Shown in pieces: positions 1 through 8,597 of a DNA stretch of 64,000 nucleotides. Position 1 is the first letter of the stretch. Each line of letters opens with the position of its first letter. The position numbers and the translations under genes are program-made. Under the pieces are notes generated by a model, which was given only the letters and a program-made list of their open reading frames with translations, searched no databases and was not told the origin of the DNA. Source of the stretch: an uncultured Woeseia sp. (GTDB lineage Bacteria > Pseudomonadota > Gammaproteobacteria > Steroidobacterales > Woeseiaceae); assembly GCA_937925605.1 (NCBI GenBank), contig CALALV010000170.1:1-64000 (forward strand), written 5' to 3'.

Positions 1-7
1 GCCATCC

Positions 8-24
8 TGCCCCCGCTACCAAAC
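8..24 (+). repeat. tRNA-fMet 3'-end-like repeat, left copy
   Basis: These 17 bases are identical to 22108-22124 and match the acceptor 3' strand, discriminator and CCA of a gammaproteobacterial initiator tRNA plus three downstream bases. The four bases before them (4-7) also fit the T-stem. Bases 1-3 do not fit a T-loop, because the conserved C56 and A58 are absent. It is therefore not the visible end of a normal tRNA. It looks like a displaced tRNA 3' end of the kind left by an integrative element. An unusual tRNA cut by the window edge is the alternative. Confidence 0.5.
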
Positions 25-30
25 AACAAA

Positions 31-55
31 AAAGCCGGTCCCTTGGACCGGCTTT
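31..55. terminator. Bidirectional intrinsic terminator
   Basis: An 11-bp perfect stem (31-41 with 45-55) encloses a 3-base loop. On the minus strand the stem is followed by a run of six T, which suits the end of the minus-strand HAD gene. On the plus strand it follows the tRNA-like 3' end and has a weaker T-rich tail. Confidence 0.8.
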
Positions 56-90
56 CTTGTTGTTAGCTATCGCGGGCTCGAATCGCTGTT

Positions 91-915
91 TCAACCGAGC
101 GAAAAGCGTTCGCGCAGGAAGCGCGCGATCCCTTCCTCGTCGTGGCGCCCGATCACGGCGGTCGCGGCCGAGCGGATGGTTTCGCTGGCGTTGGCCGGCG
201 CGTACGCCTCGTCGGCCGCCTCGAACATGCTCAGGTCGTTCTCGCTGTCCCCGAAGCAGATGACTCGCTGGATGCCGAGCTGCTTTTTCAGCAGGCGCAC
301 CGCGCCGCCCTTGCTGGCGTCGCTGTGGTGAATGTCGATCCAGCGCCAGGCCTCGCCCTCGAGCGCGATGCCGGAGTAGGCCACGAGATTCGGCTCGTCG
401 TCGACACTGCGCAGCACAGACCGGATATCGTCCGGACGGCCGATGGCATTGACGTGCGTGATCGGAGCTTCGGCCGGCAGCTCGTCGAGCGGGTGGACGG
501 GGATGTGCTTGCCGTCGGCAAAACTGCGGACCAGCTTCTCCTCGATCTTCTCGCGAACCGGCGGATGGTAAATCGCGCTCTCGTTGCGCTCGTCCAGCGT
601 GAAAACGAAGGGCGTGACCCCCGCGTTCACGCAGGCACGGACGACGTTCTCGACTTCTCTTGCCGTCAGCACAGTACGACTCGAGAAGCGCTGCTCGTCA
701 GGATGCCAGATCATGACGCCGTTCTTGTAGGCCTGCGGCAGCTCGAAGCGATGGCCTTCGAGTATCGCGCGGGCGCCGTGCAGCGTCCGCCCCGTTGCCA
801 CCGTGTAGGCGATCTCGCGCTCGGACAGCAGCCTGAGCGTCTCGCTCGTGTAGGGCGTGATCTGCGATTCGCAATCGAGGAGCGTGCCGTCCAGGTCGAA
901 AACGATGAGTTCCAT
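91..915 (-). CDS. HAD-superfamily Cof-type phosphatase
   Basis: Predicted 274-residue soluble hydrolase of the HAD IIB (Cof) group, which removes phosphate from small phosphorylated metabolites. The N-terminus carries the nucleophile motif DLDGT (Asp7, Asp9). Lys202 and the GDSEND motif (residues 222-227, with Asp223 and Asp227 as Mg ligands) complete the active site. The cap region between about 85 and 190 fits a type IIB cap. The ATG at 915 was chosen because the nucleophile must lie within the first ten residues; the longer reading frame adds 52 residues of low-complexity sequence. It stands alone and ends at a bidirectional terminator. The substrate cannot be told from sequence. Confidence 0.85.
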   Translation of the reverse strand: MELIVFDLDGTLLDCESQITPYTSETLRLLSEREIAYTVATGRTLHGARAILEGHRFELPQAYKNGVMIWHPDEQRFSSRTVLTAREVENVVRACVNAGVTPFVFTLDERNESAIYHPPVREKIEEKLVRSFADGKHIPVHPLDELPAEAPITHVNAIGRPDDIRSVLRSVDDEPNLVAYSGIALEGEAWRWIDIHHSDASKGGAVRLLKKQLGIQRVICFGDSENDLSMFEAADEAYAPANASETIRSAATAVIGRHDEEGIARFLRERFSLG

Positions 916-1106
916 ATCGTTGCGGCGTCGTGCCTTCATGCCCGGGAGCCGCCTACTGTACTCGTTTCCTGCAGGCGGCGCGTGCCCGGGCCGGTTCGGG
1001 GTGACCGGCGAGGAGTACGGGATCTCCGGCAGCCGACACGGCTGGCGCGCGGGGTGGCAGAATACAGCCACGATTCGGCAGGCAACGACCCGGGGAGGAG
1101 TCCGCC

Positions 1107-1469
1107 ATGTCGCAGCTGCAGTCCCTTACGCCTTTGTTTCGCATGTTCGACGAGGCCAGGGCACGCGAGTTCTACGTCGATTTCCTCGGCTTCTCGGTCA
1201 ACTGGGAACACCGTTTCGGGCCGGATCTGCCCCTGTACATGGAAGTCGCGCGCGACGGCGTCCGGATTCACCTGACCGGTCATCACGGCGATTGCTGCCC
1301 GGGCGCAGCGCTCCGGGTCGGTACCCGCGAGCTCGATACCCTGCTGGCCGAGCTGACGGAAAAGAACGACCGGCACGCGCGTCCCGGCATCGACGAACCG
1401 CCGTGGGGCGGCCGCGAGATGTCGGTGACAGACCCGTTCGGCAATCGCATCACCTTCTTCGAGAGCTGA
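1107..1469 (+). CDS. Glyoxalase/bleomycin-resistance (VOC) family protein
   Basis: A 120-residue single-module protein of the vicinal oxygen chelate fold. The pattern of an N-terminal FY..LGF segment (about residues 21-29), a central beta strand and a C-terminal DPFGNRITF segment (about 109-118) is typical of the glyoxalase/bleomycin-resistance group. These act on or bind small electrophiles or drugs as dimers. A strong GGAGGAG ribosome site lies 6 bases before the ATG. Only about 170 bases separate it from the next gene, so co-transcription is possible. Substrate unknown. Confidence 0.8.
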   Translation: MSQLQSLTPLFRMFDEARAREFYVDFLGFSVNWEHRFGPDLPLYMEVARDGVRIHLTGHHGDCCPGAALRVGTRELDTLLAELTEKNDRHARPGIDEPPWGGREMSVTDPFGNRITFFES

Positions 1470-1639
1470 GATGCGCGCGTCACGCTGGCAGGACCGCAGG
1501 TTCCGTCGCTCGCCGGCCGCCGGGCGCTGCAGCAACGCGTCGTGGCAGGCGCGCCCGGCCACAGGCGCGCCCGGCGGGATGCTCGCATCCGCCACGGGGC
1601 AGCGCAGGCACCTGAATTCGCGCGGGAGGTGAGGGACCA

Positions 1640-2701
1640 ATGAAAGCTGCCTGGTACGAACGCCAGGGATCGCCGGCCGAGGTCCTGGTCGTCGGAGAGA
1701 CAGCGGCGCCGCTGCCGGGCCCGGGCGAGGTTCGAATTCGAGTGCATGCATCCGGAGTCAATCCCGGCGACGTCAAGAAGCGGCAGGATCGATTCGGCCT
1801 GGGCATGCCGTACCCGAGGATCATCCCTCACAGTGACGGAGCAGGCGTGATCGACCGGGTCGGCGACGGCGTGCAGCCCTCGAGGGTCGGCGAGCGCGTC
1901 TGGTGTTTCGGCGCCCAGAGCTACCGTCCGTTCGGCACGGCGGCGGAATACGTGGTCGTCCCCGCGGTGCAGGCGGTGTCCCTGAACGCGGATGTCTCAT
2001 ACGAACAGGGCAGTTGCCTCGGAATCCCGGGCATAACCGCGCACCGCGCCGTCAACGTGGCGGGACCGGTGAAAGACCGTGTCGTCCTGGTGCAAGGCGC
2101 TGCCGGCGCCGTTGGACAGTGCGCGTCAGCTCTCGCTCGTCGTGCGGGAGCACGCGTAGTAGCCACGGTCCGCGCTGATCGCGACGCTGCGATAGCACGC
2201 CGCGCGGGCGCGCACGACGTCGTGGTTACGGCCGGATGGAGCGAGGACGACATCGTCGATGGGGTCCGCGCGCATGCCCCGACGGGCGTCGATCACGTCG
2301 TCGAGCTTGCCTTCGACGTCAACATCGCGATCGACGAGCGCTTGCTCGTGCAGGGCGGGTCGATCGCTGCGTACGCTACCGGCGATCCTGCGCCGACCAT
2401 CCCGTTCTGGCCGCTGGTGTTCAAGAACGTTCGCATGTATTTTCTCGGCAGCGACGATTTTCCGACCGAAGCGAAGATCGCGGCTGCGTCTGCATTGAAC
2501 GACGCGCTGGCAGGTGACTGGCCCGGTTTCGAGATCGGGCTGCGCAAGCCATTGGAGGCGATAGCAGAGGCGCATGAAGCGGTGGAGGCACGCAGCGTGG
2601 CGGGAAGAGTCGTGGTCATTCCGCAGGTCGGCAGCTGTACGGGGCAGTCCGGGAATCCGTCGGACGTCTCGGGTCGGGGGGGACGGAGTGCCACCCCGTG
2701 A
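1640..2701 (+). CDS. NADPH:quinone reductase-type zinc-independent MDR oxidoreductase
   Basis: A 353-residue medium-chain dehydrogenase/reductase resembling quinone oxidoreductase. The N-terminal GroES-like half contains GVNPGDVKKR (about residues 39-48) and a HSDGAG segment. The nucleotide-binding fold has the glycine-rich QGAAGAVGQ loop (about 153-161) followed by a basic ATVRAD segment that favours NADP. No catalytic zinc cysteine cluster is seen. The last 25 residues after the usual GRVVVIP ending are an unmatched tail. A GGAGGTGAGG site precedes the ATG. The downstream DUF2855 gene follows at about 100 bases and probably shares the transcript. Confidence 0.85.
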   Translation: MKAAWYERQGSPAEVLVVGETAAPLPGPGEVRIRVHASGVNPGDVKKRQDRFGLGMPYPRIIPHSDGAGVIDRVGDGVQPSRVGERVWCFGAQSYRPFGTAAEYVVVPAVQAVSLNADVSYEQGSCLGIPGITAHRAVNVAGPVKDRVVLVQGAAGAVGQCASALARRAGARVVATVRADRDAAIARRAGAHDVVVTAGWSEDDIVDGVRAHAPTGVDHVVELAFDVNIAIDERLLVQGGSIAAYATGDPAPTIPFWPLVFKNVRMYFLGSDDFPTEAKIAAASALNDALAGDWPGFEIGLRKPLEAIAEAHEAVEARSVAGRVVVIPQVGSCTGQSGNPSDVSGRGGRSATP

Positions 2702-2803
2702 GTGAATGGCCGGCACCCGGAACCATGCTTGCCGGCGCCGGCAATTCGCTTGCCCGCGGTGGGTTTGCCGCGTCGGATTGACCGCCCCAGGGAGTTCATG
2801 GCC

Positions 2804-3877
2804 ATGAGGCAGTTTGAGATTCGCAGGGACGACCTGTCGGCCTTTCGGGGAAGCGAGCGGCCGACGCCCGGCATCGAGGACGGCGAAATCCTCGTCGAAG
2901 TCGAGCGTTTCGCGTTCACGGCGAACAACATCAGCTACGCAGTCGTCGGCGAGAAGCTGGGGTACTGGAAGTTCTTCCCCGTAGACGCGGAGTGGGGCGT
3001 GATCCCGGTCTGGGGGTTCGCGAAGGTCACTGCATCGAAGCATCCGGGGGTCGAGCTCGGTGAGCGCCTTTACGGGTACTGGCCGATGGGCACGCACCTC
3101 GTGCTGCAGCCGGGCAAGCTGCGCGATGATCAGCTCCGCGACATGTCCGCGCAGCGGGCCGGACTCGCTGCCGTCTACAATACCTATGCCCGGACGGCCG
3201 GCGAAGCACATTACGATTTGTCCATGGACGATGAGCGCATGTTGCTGATGCCGCTCTACGCGACTTCCTATTGCCTTTACGATTATCTCGTGGACAACGG
3301 GTTTTTCGGGGCGGCCCAAGTGATCGTGCCCAGTGCGTCCTCGAAAACGGCGATCGGGCTGGCCTACGCCCTCGGGGACGATCCGGAGTCGCCGCGCTGC
3401 GTCGGTATGACGTCAGCGCCGAACCGTGAGCGCGTTGCAGGTCTGGGACTCTATGACTGCGTACTGGCTTACGAGGATATGTCGGCCATCGACAACCGGG
3501 AACCCGCCGTTATCGTTGACATGTCGGGCAACGGTGGCTTGCTCTCAGACCTCCACCGGCACCTCGGAGACAACATGCGGTTCACCTCGAATGTTGGCCT
3601 TACGCATTACGACGCAGCAGGAATGGGACCCGATTTCATCCGGGAGCGCAGCGCGATGTTTTTCGCCCCTGCGCACATCCGTAAAAGAGCGGAGGAGTGG
3701 GCGCCGGGCGAATTCCAGCGAAAGGCATATGCGTTCTGGCGTTCGGCAGCCGCGAGGAGCCGCGACTGGCTCGACATCGAACGCTGCCACGGCTTCGATC
3801 GCATCCAGGATGTTTACGAGCGAGTGCGGGATGGAAAAGTCAGTCCTGATACAGGCTTGGTAGTCGTCCTTTCCTGA
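2804..3877 (+). CDS. DUF2855 family protein
   Basis: A 357-residue protein recognised as DUF2855 from its opening QFEIRRDDLS and from the segments GYWPMGTHL and VPSASSKTA. The family has a medium-chain-reductase-like outline but no assigned reaction. The longer frame from the GTG at 2702 adds a proline/arginine-rich leader. I prefer the ATG at 2804 because GGAG at 2791-2794 is 9 bases upstream; the ATG at 2798 would be only 3 bases away. It follows a quinone-reductase-like gene, which suggests a shared redox substrate, but this is inference. Confidence 0.75.
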   Translation: MRQFEIRRDDLSAFRGSERPTPGIEDGEILVEVERFAFTANNISYAVVGEKLGYWKFFPVDAEWGVIPVWGFAKVTASKHPGVELGERLYGYWPMGTHLVLQPGKLRDDQLRDMSAQRAGLAAVYNTYARTAGEAHYDLSMDDERMLLMPLYATSYCLYDYLVDNGFFGAAQVIVPSASSKTAIGLAYALGDDPESPRCVGMTSAPNRERVAGLGLYDCVLAYEDMSAIDNREPAVIVDMSGNGGLLSDLHRHLGDNMRFTSNVGLTHYDAAGMGPDFIRERSAMFFAPAHIRKRAEEWAPGEFQRKAYAFWRSAAARSRDWLDIERCHGFDRIQDVYERVRDGKVSPDTGLVVVLS

Positions 3878-3928
3878 AAGTGGAATGCCGGTCGGACTAG
3901 GCGACAGCGGCGAACATTGAAGGAGACA

Positions 3929-5194
3929 GTGATTCCGGACAACCCGAATAACGGCAGCCGCGATCGGCAGCGGTCCGCCGCAGCCCGCGGGCGGCACGGC
4001 ATGCTGGCGGCGGCGATGCTGGCGCCGGCCCTCGGGGTTTGCGGTGCCCCCGGCGCCTGGGACGGTTCGCTGGCTGCGCTGCTGGCGTCGCAGCCCGGGA
4101 ATTTTGCCGAAGTGCTCGAGAATCCGGCCGGTCACCGGGTGCAGATCATCTACACGCAAATCGACCGCGATGCGAACAACCGGCCGTCGTTTCGCTCGTA
4201 CACCTACCGGCTCAACGCGGACGAGTACTTCTACCCGGCCAGCACCGTCAAGCTGCCGACCGCCGTGCTGGCGCTCGAGAAGCTCCGCGAACTCGGCGTC
4301 GACGGGGTCGACCGCGACACGATCATGGTGTCCGGAGACAGTGACTCCGGCAAGTCGGTAGGCCGCTACGTGCGCGAAATCCTGCTGGTCAGCGACAACG
4401 AGGCGTTCAACCGCCTCTACGAATTCCTCGGCCAGCAATCGCTGAACGAGCGCCTGCGGCACATGGGCTTCGACGGCACGCGCATCATACATCGCCTGGA
4501 AATCGCGCTCAGCGTCGAAGACAACCGGCGCACGGGCCCGGTGCGTTTCGTCGACGGCGAGAGACTCATTCACGACCAGGCGGCGGTCTACAGCGGGACC
4601 GACTACACGGCTCCGCGGCCGATCCCGCTCGGCCGGGCGGAGATCGTCGGCGGCGAGCTGCTCGAACGGCCCAAGGATTTCGCGGACAAGAACGCCTACC
4701 CCCTGCAGGCCCAGCACGACGTCATCAAGGCGCTGATGTTTCCCGATGCCGTCGAGGAGCGCATGCGCTTCAGGCTGGGCGAGGACGACTACGCGTTCCT
4801 GTACCGCAACATGTCAGCCTACCCGGGAGAAAGCGGCATCCCGGAGTACGCCGACGCGGAGCGCTACCCGGAAGGCTACGTCAAGTTCCTGATGTACGGT
4901 GGCGACGCCCCGACGATCCCGCGCAACATCCGCATCTTCAACAAGGTCGGCGATGCCTACGGTTTCCTGACCGACGCGGCCTACGTCGTCGACTTCGACA
5001 ACGGCGTCGAGTTCATCCTGGCCGCGACCATCTACGCCAATGCCAACCAGACCTTCAACGACGACACCTACGAATACGAGGAAATCGGCTTCCCGTTCTT
5101 GCGCGAGCTCGGCCAGGCAATCTACGAAATCGAGCTTAATCGCGCGCGACCGCGACGGCCGGATCTCGGCTATCTCGAGTTCGTCCGGCACTGA
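3929..5194 (+). CDS. Secreted serine hydrolase with class A beta-lactamase fold
   Basis: About 421 residues. A basic leader followed by a hydrophobic run (about residues 25-41) ending in an Ala-rich site suggests export to the periplasm. The three serine beta-lactamase/DD-peptidase motifs are visible: SxxK at Ser105-Lys108, SDN at 155-157, and KVG at 339-341 in place of KTG. The protein is longer than class A beta-lactamases (about 290) by an insert around residues 180-310. A true beta-lactamase is therefore not assured; a peptidase or esterase of this fold is as likely. Start uncertain: AAGGAG at 3920-3925 lies just before the GTG chosen, and the ATG at 4001 is an alternative. Confidence 0.75.
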   Translation: MIPDNPNNGSRDRQRSAAARGRHGMLAAAMLAPALGVCGAPGAWDGSLAALLASQPGNFAEVLENPAGHRVQIIYTQIDRDANNRPSFRSYTYRLNADEYFYPASTVKLPTAVLALEKLRELGVDGVDRDTIMVSGDSDSGKSVGRYVREILLVSDNEAFNRLYEFLGQQSLNERLRHMGFDGTRIIHRLEIALSVEDNRRTGPVRFVDGERLIHDQAAVYSGTDYTAPRPIPLGRAEIVGGELLERPKDFADKNAYPLQAQHDVIKALMFPDAVEERMRFRLGEDDYAFLYRNMSAYPGESGIPEYADAERYPEGYVKFLMYGGDAPTIPRNIRIFNKVGDAYGFLTDAAYVVDFDNGVEFILAATIYANANQTFNDDTYEYEEIGFPFLRELGQAIYEIELNRARPRRPDLGYLEFVRH

Positions 5195-5236
5195 ACAGGC
5201 GGGTGGCCGGATTGCCGTTTCCTGGCGGGCCGGCAC

Positions 5237-5455
5237 TCAGAAGCCGAAATCGTCCCGCGGACAGTCCGCGGCCGCCGCACACCCGGCTTTGAAATCGTAG
5301 GAAACCTCGTCGGCGCAGTCCGGCCACCGGTCCGTCGCGATCCAGAAATCGACGAGCCCCAGCCGGGCGCAGAGCCCGACGAAGTGCGGGTCCTGGCGAA
5401 TCTCGGGCATCAGTACCCGGAACAGCATCGAGGTCCAGTAGGCGTCGGGGCCAAG
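5237..5455 (-). pseudogene. Orphan C-terminal fragment of a TPR/adenylate-cyclase-type regulator
   Basis: The minus-strand frame encodes about 72 residues that resemble the C-terminal end of large winged-helix/TPR or adenylate-cyclase proteins. The telling pattern is an RQDPHF segment, then ARLGLVDFW, then DRWPDCAD and a Cys-containing end. Upstream of about 5455 the same frame turns into low-complexity Arg/Ala/Pro sequence with no domain. The rest of the parent gene is missing, so this reads as the 3' remnant of a deleted gene. Recognition is by pattern only. Confidence 0.5.
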
Positions 5456-5579
5456 TTTGCGGCTGCTATCCCGGCCTGCGCAAAAGGGTCCGGTCCGCAA
5501 GGGACCGGCCTCCCTGTTGCGCGGCTGCCGCGGCACGAGCATCGATCGGCTGCTCGCCCGGCCCTGTGCGAACGCCGCA

Positions 5580-6560
5580 CTAGCGTATCGGCAGCGCGAC
5601 CGGCCGGAGCGGCGCCGCATCCGCGCCGCGGAGCTTGAGCGAGCCGCCGATGAAGGCGAACTCGTACACGCGGTCCGCGGCGATTCCTTCGAGGTCGACC
5701 AGTTCCAGGATCGGCACGCCGTGCTGCGCGAGCAGGTAGGTGTGCACCGGGATGTAATTGCCTTCTACCCGGGACGGAAACGCCTCGAGGCTCAGGTTGT
5801 CGCCGCCGACGATCATCGCGCCGCTCTCGACGAGGTAGCGTGCGCCGCTCATGCCGAGGCCCGGCGAGTCGTCGAGGTAGGCATCGGTGTCCGCGTAGGA
5901 CTGCATGCGCCCGGTGCGGATCAGGACGACGTCGCCCTCGGCCAGTTCTACCCGCTGCCGCTCGAGCGCCGCGACCAGGTCTTTCTTCTCGATGAAATAA
6001 CCGGCGGGCAGGGCCGCGACGCCGTGCGCGGCGGCCACGTCGATCAGCACGCCGCGCGCGACGATCGGCGGGATCGTTTCGGCGCCGGTGCGGGTCCAGC
6101 CCCGGTCGCCGAGGTGCTCATCGGCGCTGAAGCCGTTGTAGATCTTCCCGTCGAGGCCGAAGTGGTTCAGCGCGTCGATGTGCGTGCCCGTGTGCGCGTA
6201 CATAGAGACGGCGGTCCCGGTGTAGCTCACGTGCGCGTTCATCTCGGGACCGACGCCGAGCGGGTCGTCGACGGCGGTGCCGCGCGGCGTGTGCGTCAGC
6301 CAGATGTTGTAGCGGGGGTCCCCGGCCGGGAACCAGCCGGGCATGCCGATGTAGTACTCGACGGCCAGGTCATAGACGCGGCCGCCGCTGATGCGCGCCA
6401 GCACGGCCGCGCGCGAGGCGTCGGTCATCAGGTTCAGCCGGCCGAGTTCGTCGTCCGGGCCCCAGGGACTCCGGCCGACGCCGGCGGGCTCGGCAGCCCC
6501 GGCTCCGCCGAGAACGCTCAGCATTGCGGCCAGGCTCGAAATCTTTTGCATCTGATTCAT
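5580..6560 (-). CDS. Cyclase-family (kynurenine formamidase-like) metal-dependent hydrolase, exported
   Basis: A 326-residue protein with the family's metal-binding motif HTGTHIDA (near residue 125) and a downstream GGDN segment. Members hydrolyse cyclic or amide substrates such as N-formylkynurenine and use a divalent metal. An N-terminal hydrophobic stretch ending AGAA suggests a signal peptide, which is less usual for true formamidases. The ATG at 6560 was chosen because AAGGAG lies 8 bases upstream; the longer frame adds ten residues. It is transcribed divergently from a LysR-type gene, which probably controls it. Substrate unknown. Confidence 0.82.
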   Translation of the reverse strand: MNQMQKISSLAAMLSVLGGAGAAEPAGVGRSPWGPDDELGRLNLMTDASRAAVLARISGGRVYDLAVEYYIGMPGWFPAGDPRYNIWLTHTPRGTAVDDPLGVGPEMNAHVSYTGTAVSMYAHTGTHIDALNHFGLDGKIYNGFSADEHLGDRGWTRTGAETIPPIVARGVLIDVAAAHGVAALPAGYFIEKKDLVAALERQRVELAEGDVVLIRTGRMQSYADTDAYLDDSPGLGMSGARYLVESGAMIVGGDNLSLEAFPSRVEGNYIPVHTYLLAQHGVPILELVDLEGIAADRVYEFAFIGGSLKLRGADAAPLRPVALPIR

Positions 6561-6684
6561 TTGCGTGCTCCTTCGATGGCTGCGAGGCACAGGGACACGG
6601 TATTGCGAAATTAATTGTTAATAAATTGCGTTTATGGAATATGATCGTTCGCAAATGTTAATTAATAATGCCCAGGCCGCCGGA
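6561..6684. promoter_or_regulatory. AT-rich divergent control region with an inverted repeat
   Basis: The gap between the cyclase and LysR genes is strikingly AT-rich compared with the surrounding DNA. It contains TTGCGAA at 6603-6609 and its exact reverse complement TTCGCAA at 6648-6654, plus several TTAAT runs between them. This fits divergent promoters with a regulator site, but the exact -35 and -10 boxes are not clear. Confidence 0.45.
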
Positions 6685-7581
6685 ATGAGCGACGTCGCCG
6701 CCTTCGTCTGCGTCGTCGAGGCGGGATCGTTCACGGCCGCGGCCGAGCGCCTCGGGCTGTCGAAATCGGTCGTTAGCAAGTACGTGTCCCGCCTCGAGGA
6801 CCGGCTGGGCGCGCGGCTGCTCGTGCGCACGACACGGCGCCTGAACCTGACCGAGGTCGGCCAGGTCTTCTACGACCGCAGCCGCGAGGGGCTCGCAGCC
6901 ATTGTGGACGCCGAAGAGCAGGTCTCGGTGCTGCAGGGCGAGCCGCGCGGCACGCTGCGCATCAGTTGCCCGATGTCCTTCGGCGTCCTGCATCTCGCGC
7001 CGGCGATCGCGGATTTCACGGACCGCTACCCGGAGATGTCGGTCGACATGCGCTTCGACGACCGCAAGGTCGATCTCGTCGAGAAGGGCTTCGACATGGC
7101 CGTGCGCATCGCCGCCGAACTCGACCCGGGTCTGACGGCCCGGCGAGTCGGTCCCTGCCGGCACGCGCTGGTCGCGTCGCCGGACTACCTCGAGCGTCAC
7201 GGCACGCCGCGCACGCCGAAGGACCTCGCGGCTCACAACGTGATCACCTACCAGTACCAGCAGTCGCCGTGGCAGTGGGAGTTCCGCGCGCCCGGGGCAC
7301 CGCCGGTCACGGTCGCCGTCACCGGCCGGCTGCAGATGAACAACAGCCTGGCGATTCGCCGGGCCGTGCTCGCTGGCGCCGGCATCACGCGCACGCCGAC
7401 CTTCGTCGTGGGAGAGGACCTGCGTCGCGGCCGCTTGCGCGCTCTGCTGACGGACTACGAGCTGCTCGAAGTGTCCATCTGGCTCGTCTATCCGCAGCGC
7501 CAGCACCTGGCGCCGAAGGTCCGCGCGTTCGTCGATTTCGTCGCGGACCGTTTTTCCGGCACGCCGTACTGGGACCGGTGA
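6685..7581 (+). CDS. LysR-family transcriptional regulator
   Basis: About 298 residues. The N-terminal winged helix-turn-helix runs through FTAAAERLGLSKSVVSKYVS, followed by the linker helix and RTTRRLNLTEVG. A periplasmic-binding-protein-like effector domain follows from about residue 90 to the end. The pattern is that of the CrgA/DsdC-like LysR subgroup. ATGs exist at 6634, 6655 and 6685; the last gives the usual spacing between the start and the HTH. It is divergent from the cyclase-family hydrolase, so the likely target is that gene and its own promoter. The effector is unknown. Confidence 0.88.
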   Translation: MSDVAAFVCVVEAGSFTAAAERLGLSKSVVSKYVSRLEDRLGARLLVRTTRRLNLTEVGQVFYDRSREGLAAIVDAEEQVSVLQGEPRGTLRISCPMSFGVLHLAPAIADFTDRYPEMSVDMRFDDRKVDLVEKGFDMAVRIAAELDPGLTARRVGPCRHALVASPDYLERHGTPRTPKDLAAHNVITYQYQQSPWQWEFRAPGAPPVTVAVTGRLQMNNSLAIRRAVLAGAGITRTPTFVVGEDLRRGRLRALLTDYELLEVSIWLVYPQRQHLAPKVRAFVDFVADRFSGTPYWDR

Positions 7582-7829
7582 GCCGCCGCATCCGGGCCGC
7601 TGCTGCCGATGGCCGGGAAATCGGCGCGTTGCCGGCCATCGATGCGGGACCAGCTCACTCCGCACGGTCTCGCCGATTACGTCAGGGAAGTCGAACCGGC
7701 GTTCCCTGCTGCCGCAAAGAATAGGGCTGAAGCCGGCGTGCCGCGACTGGGCTAAGCTTCATGTGAAGGGTCAGCGCAGCGCCGTCGTGCCTGCCGTGAG
7801 CCCCGGCCGGCAGGCCAAAGAGGAGCAGC

Positions 7830-8462
7830 ATGGTCAGTATCTGCGCGGGACACATCGCCCGGGTCGCGTTCGCCGGGCTCGCCTTGCTGCTCACGCCGGT
7901 GCATGCCGAAATCGGTGATTCGCCTGCCGCATTGCAGAGCGCCTGGCACGAGATGCAAACGCAGGCGAGTCGCGACGAGCGCGGCGACTGGTGGCAACGC
8001 CTCGAACCCGACGAACTCGGTGCCTTCCTGGCCGCCGGCGTCGACGTCAATATAGTCGACCGGCGCGGCTGGACGCCGCTGCACTCGGCGGCTCGCTACA
8101 GCCGCGATCCTGGGTGCGTCAGGCTCCTGCTCGACGCGGGCGCCAGCGTGAGCGCGAAAGACCGTGCCGGCGACACGCCGCTGCACTGGGCAGCGGCCGA
8201 GAACCCGGAAGTCGCGGTGCTGTCGGCGCTGCTCGCGGCCGGCGCGGACGTGAATGCCCGCGACCGTTTCGGCTGGACGCCGATTCACACGGCCGCCGAG
8301 ACCAATCCCGAGCCGGCCGTCATCAGAGCTCTGCTCGATGCCGGCGCGAACGCGAACAGCCGCGCCTACTTCTTGTTGTTCTCGCCGGAGTTTCTGCTGA
8401 AGCACAACGCGAACATGTCCGGCGCCGACAGGGAGCGGGCCATGGCCGCGCTCGTGGACTAG
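7830..8462 (+). CDS. Exported ankyrin-repeat protein
   Basis: A 210-residue protein with a signal peptide (hydrophobic run to VHA at about residue 26). Three or more ankyrin repeats follow, each with the GWTPLHSAA / DTPLHWAA / GWTPIHTAA signature and the LLDAGA turn (about residues 75-180). Ankyrin repeats bind proteins. In the periplasm they often accompany peroxidase or catalase systems, but no such enzyme adjoins here. An AGAGGAG site is 6 bases before the ATG. Partner unknown. Confidence 0.85.
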   Translation: MVSICAGHIARVAFAGLALLLTPVHAEIGDSPAALQSAWHEMQTQASRDERGDWWQRLEPDELGAFLAAGVDVNIVDRRGWTPLHSAARYSRDPGCVRLLLDAGASVSAKDRAGDTPLHWAAAENPEVAVLSALLAAGADVNARDRFGWTPIHTAAETNPEPAVIRALLDAGANANSRAYFLLFSPEFLLKHNANMSGADRERAMAALVD

Positions 8463-8597
8463 GTATCTGCACGTCTCGCGCACAGGATTGCCGCAACAGC
8501 CGGACCGGTCGTTGCAAGCGACCGGTCCGGCAAGCAAGCACCGGGCGAACCTGCAGCGCGTGACTCAACGAGGCGCCTGCGCGCTGGCGCGCGACAC

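Noticed and set aside
1..21. Intact 3' end of a tRNA gene cut by the window edge
   Set aside because: The last 18 bases fit an initiator tRNA, but the bases before them lack the conserved T-loop C56 and A58. It is treated as a displaced 3' end instead.
3929..5194. Annotation as an antibiotic-resistance beta-lactamase
   Set aside because: The SxxK and SDN motifs are present, but the protein is over 100 residues too long and KTG reads KVG. Only the fold can be claimed.
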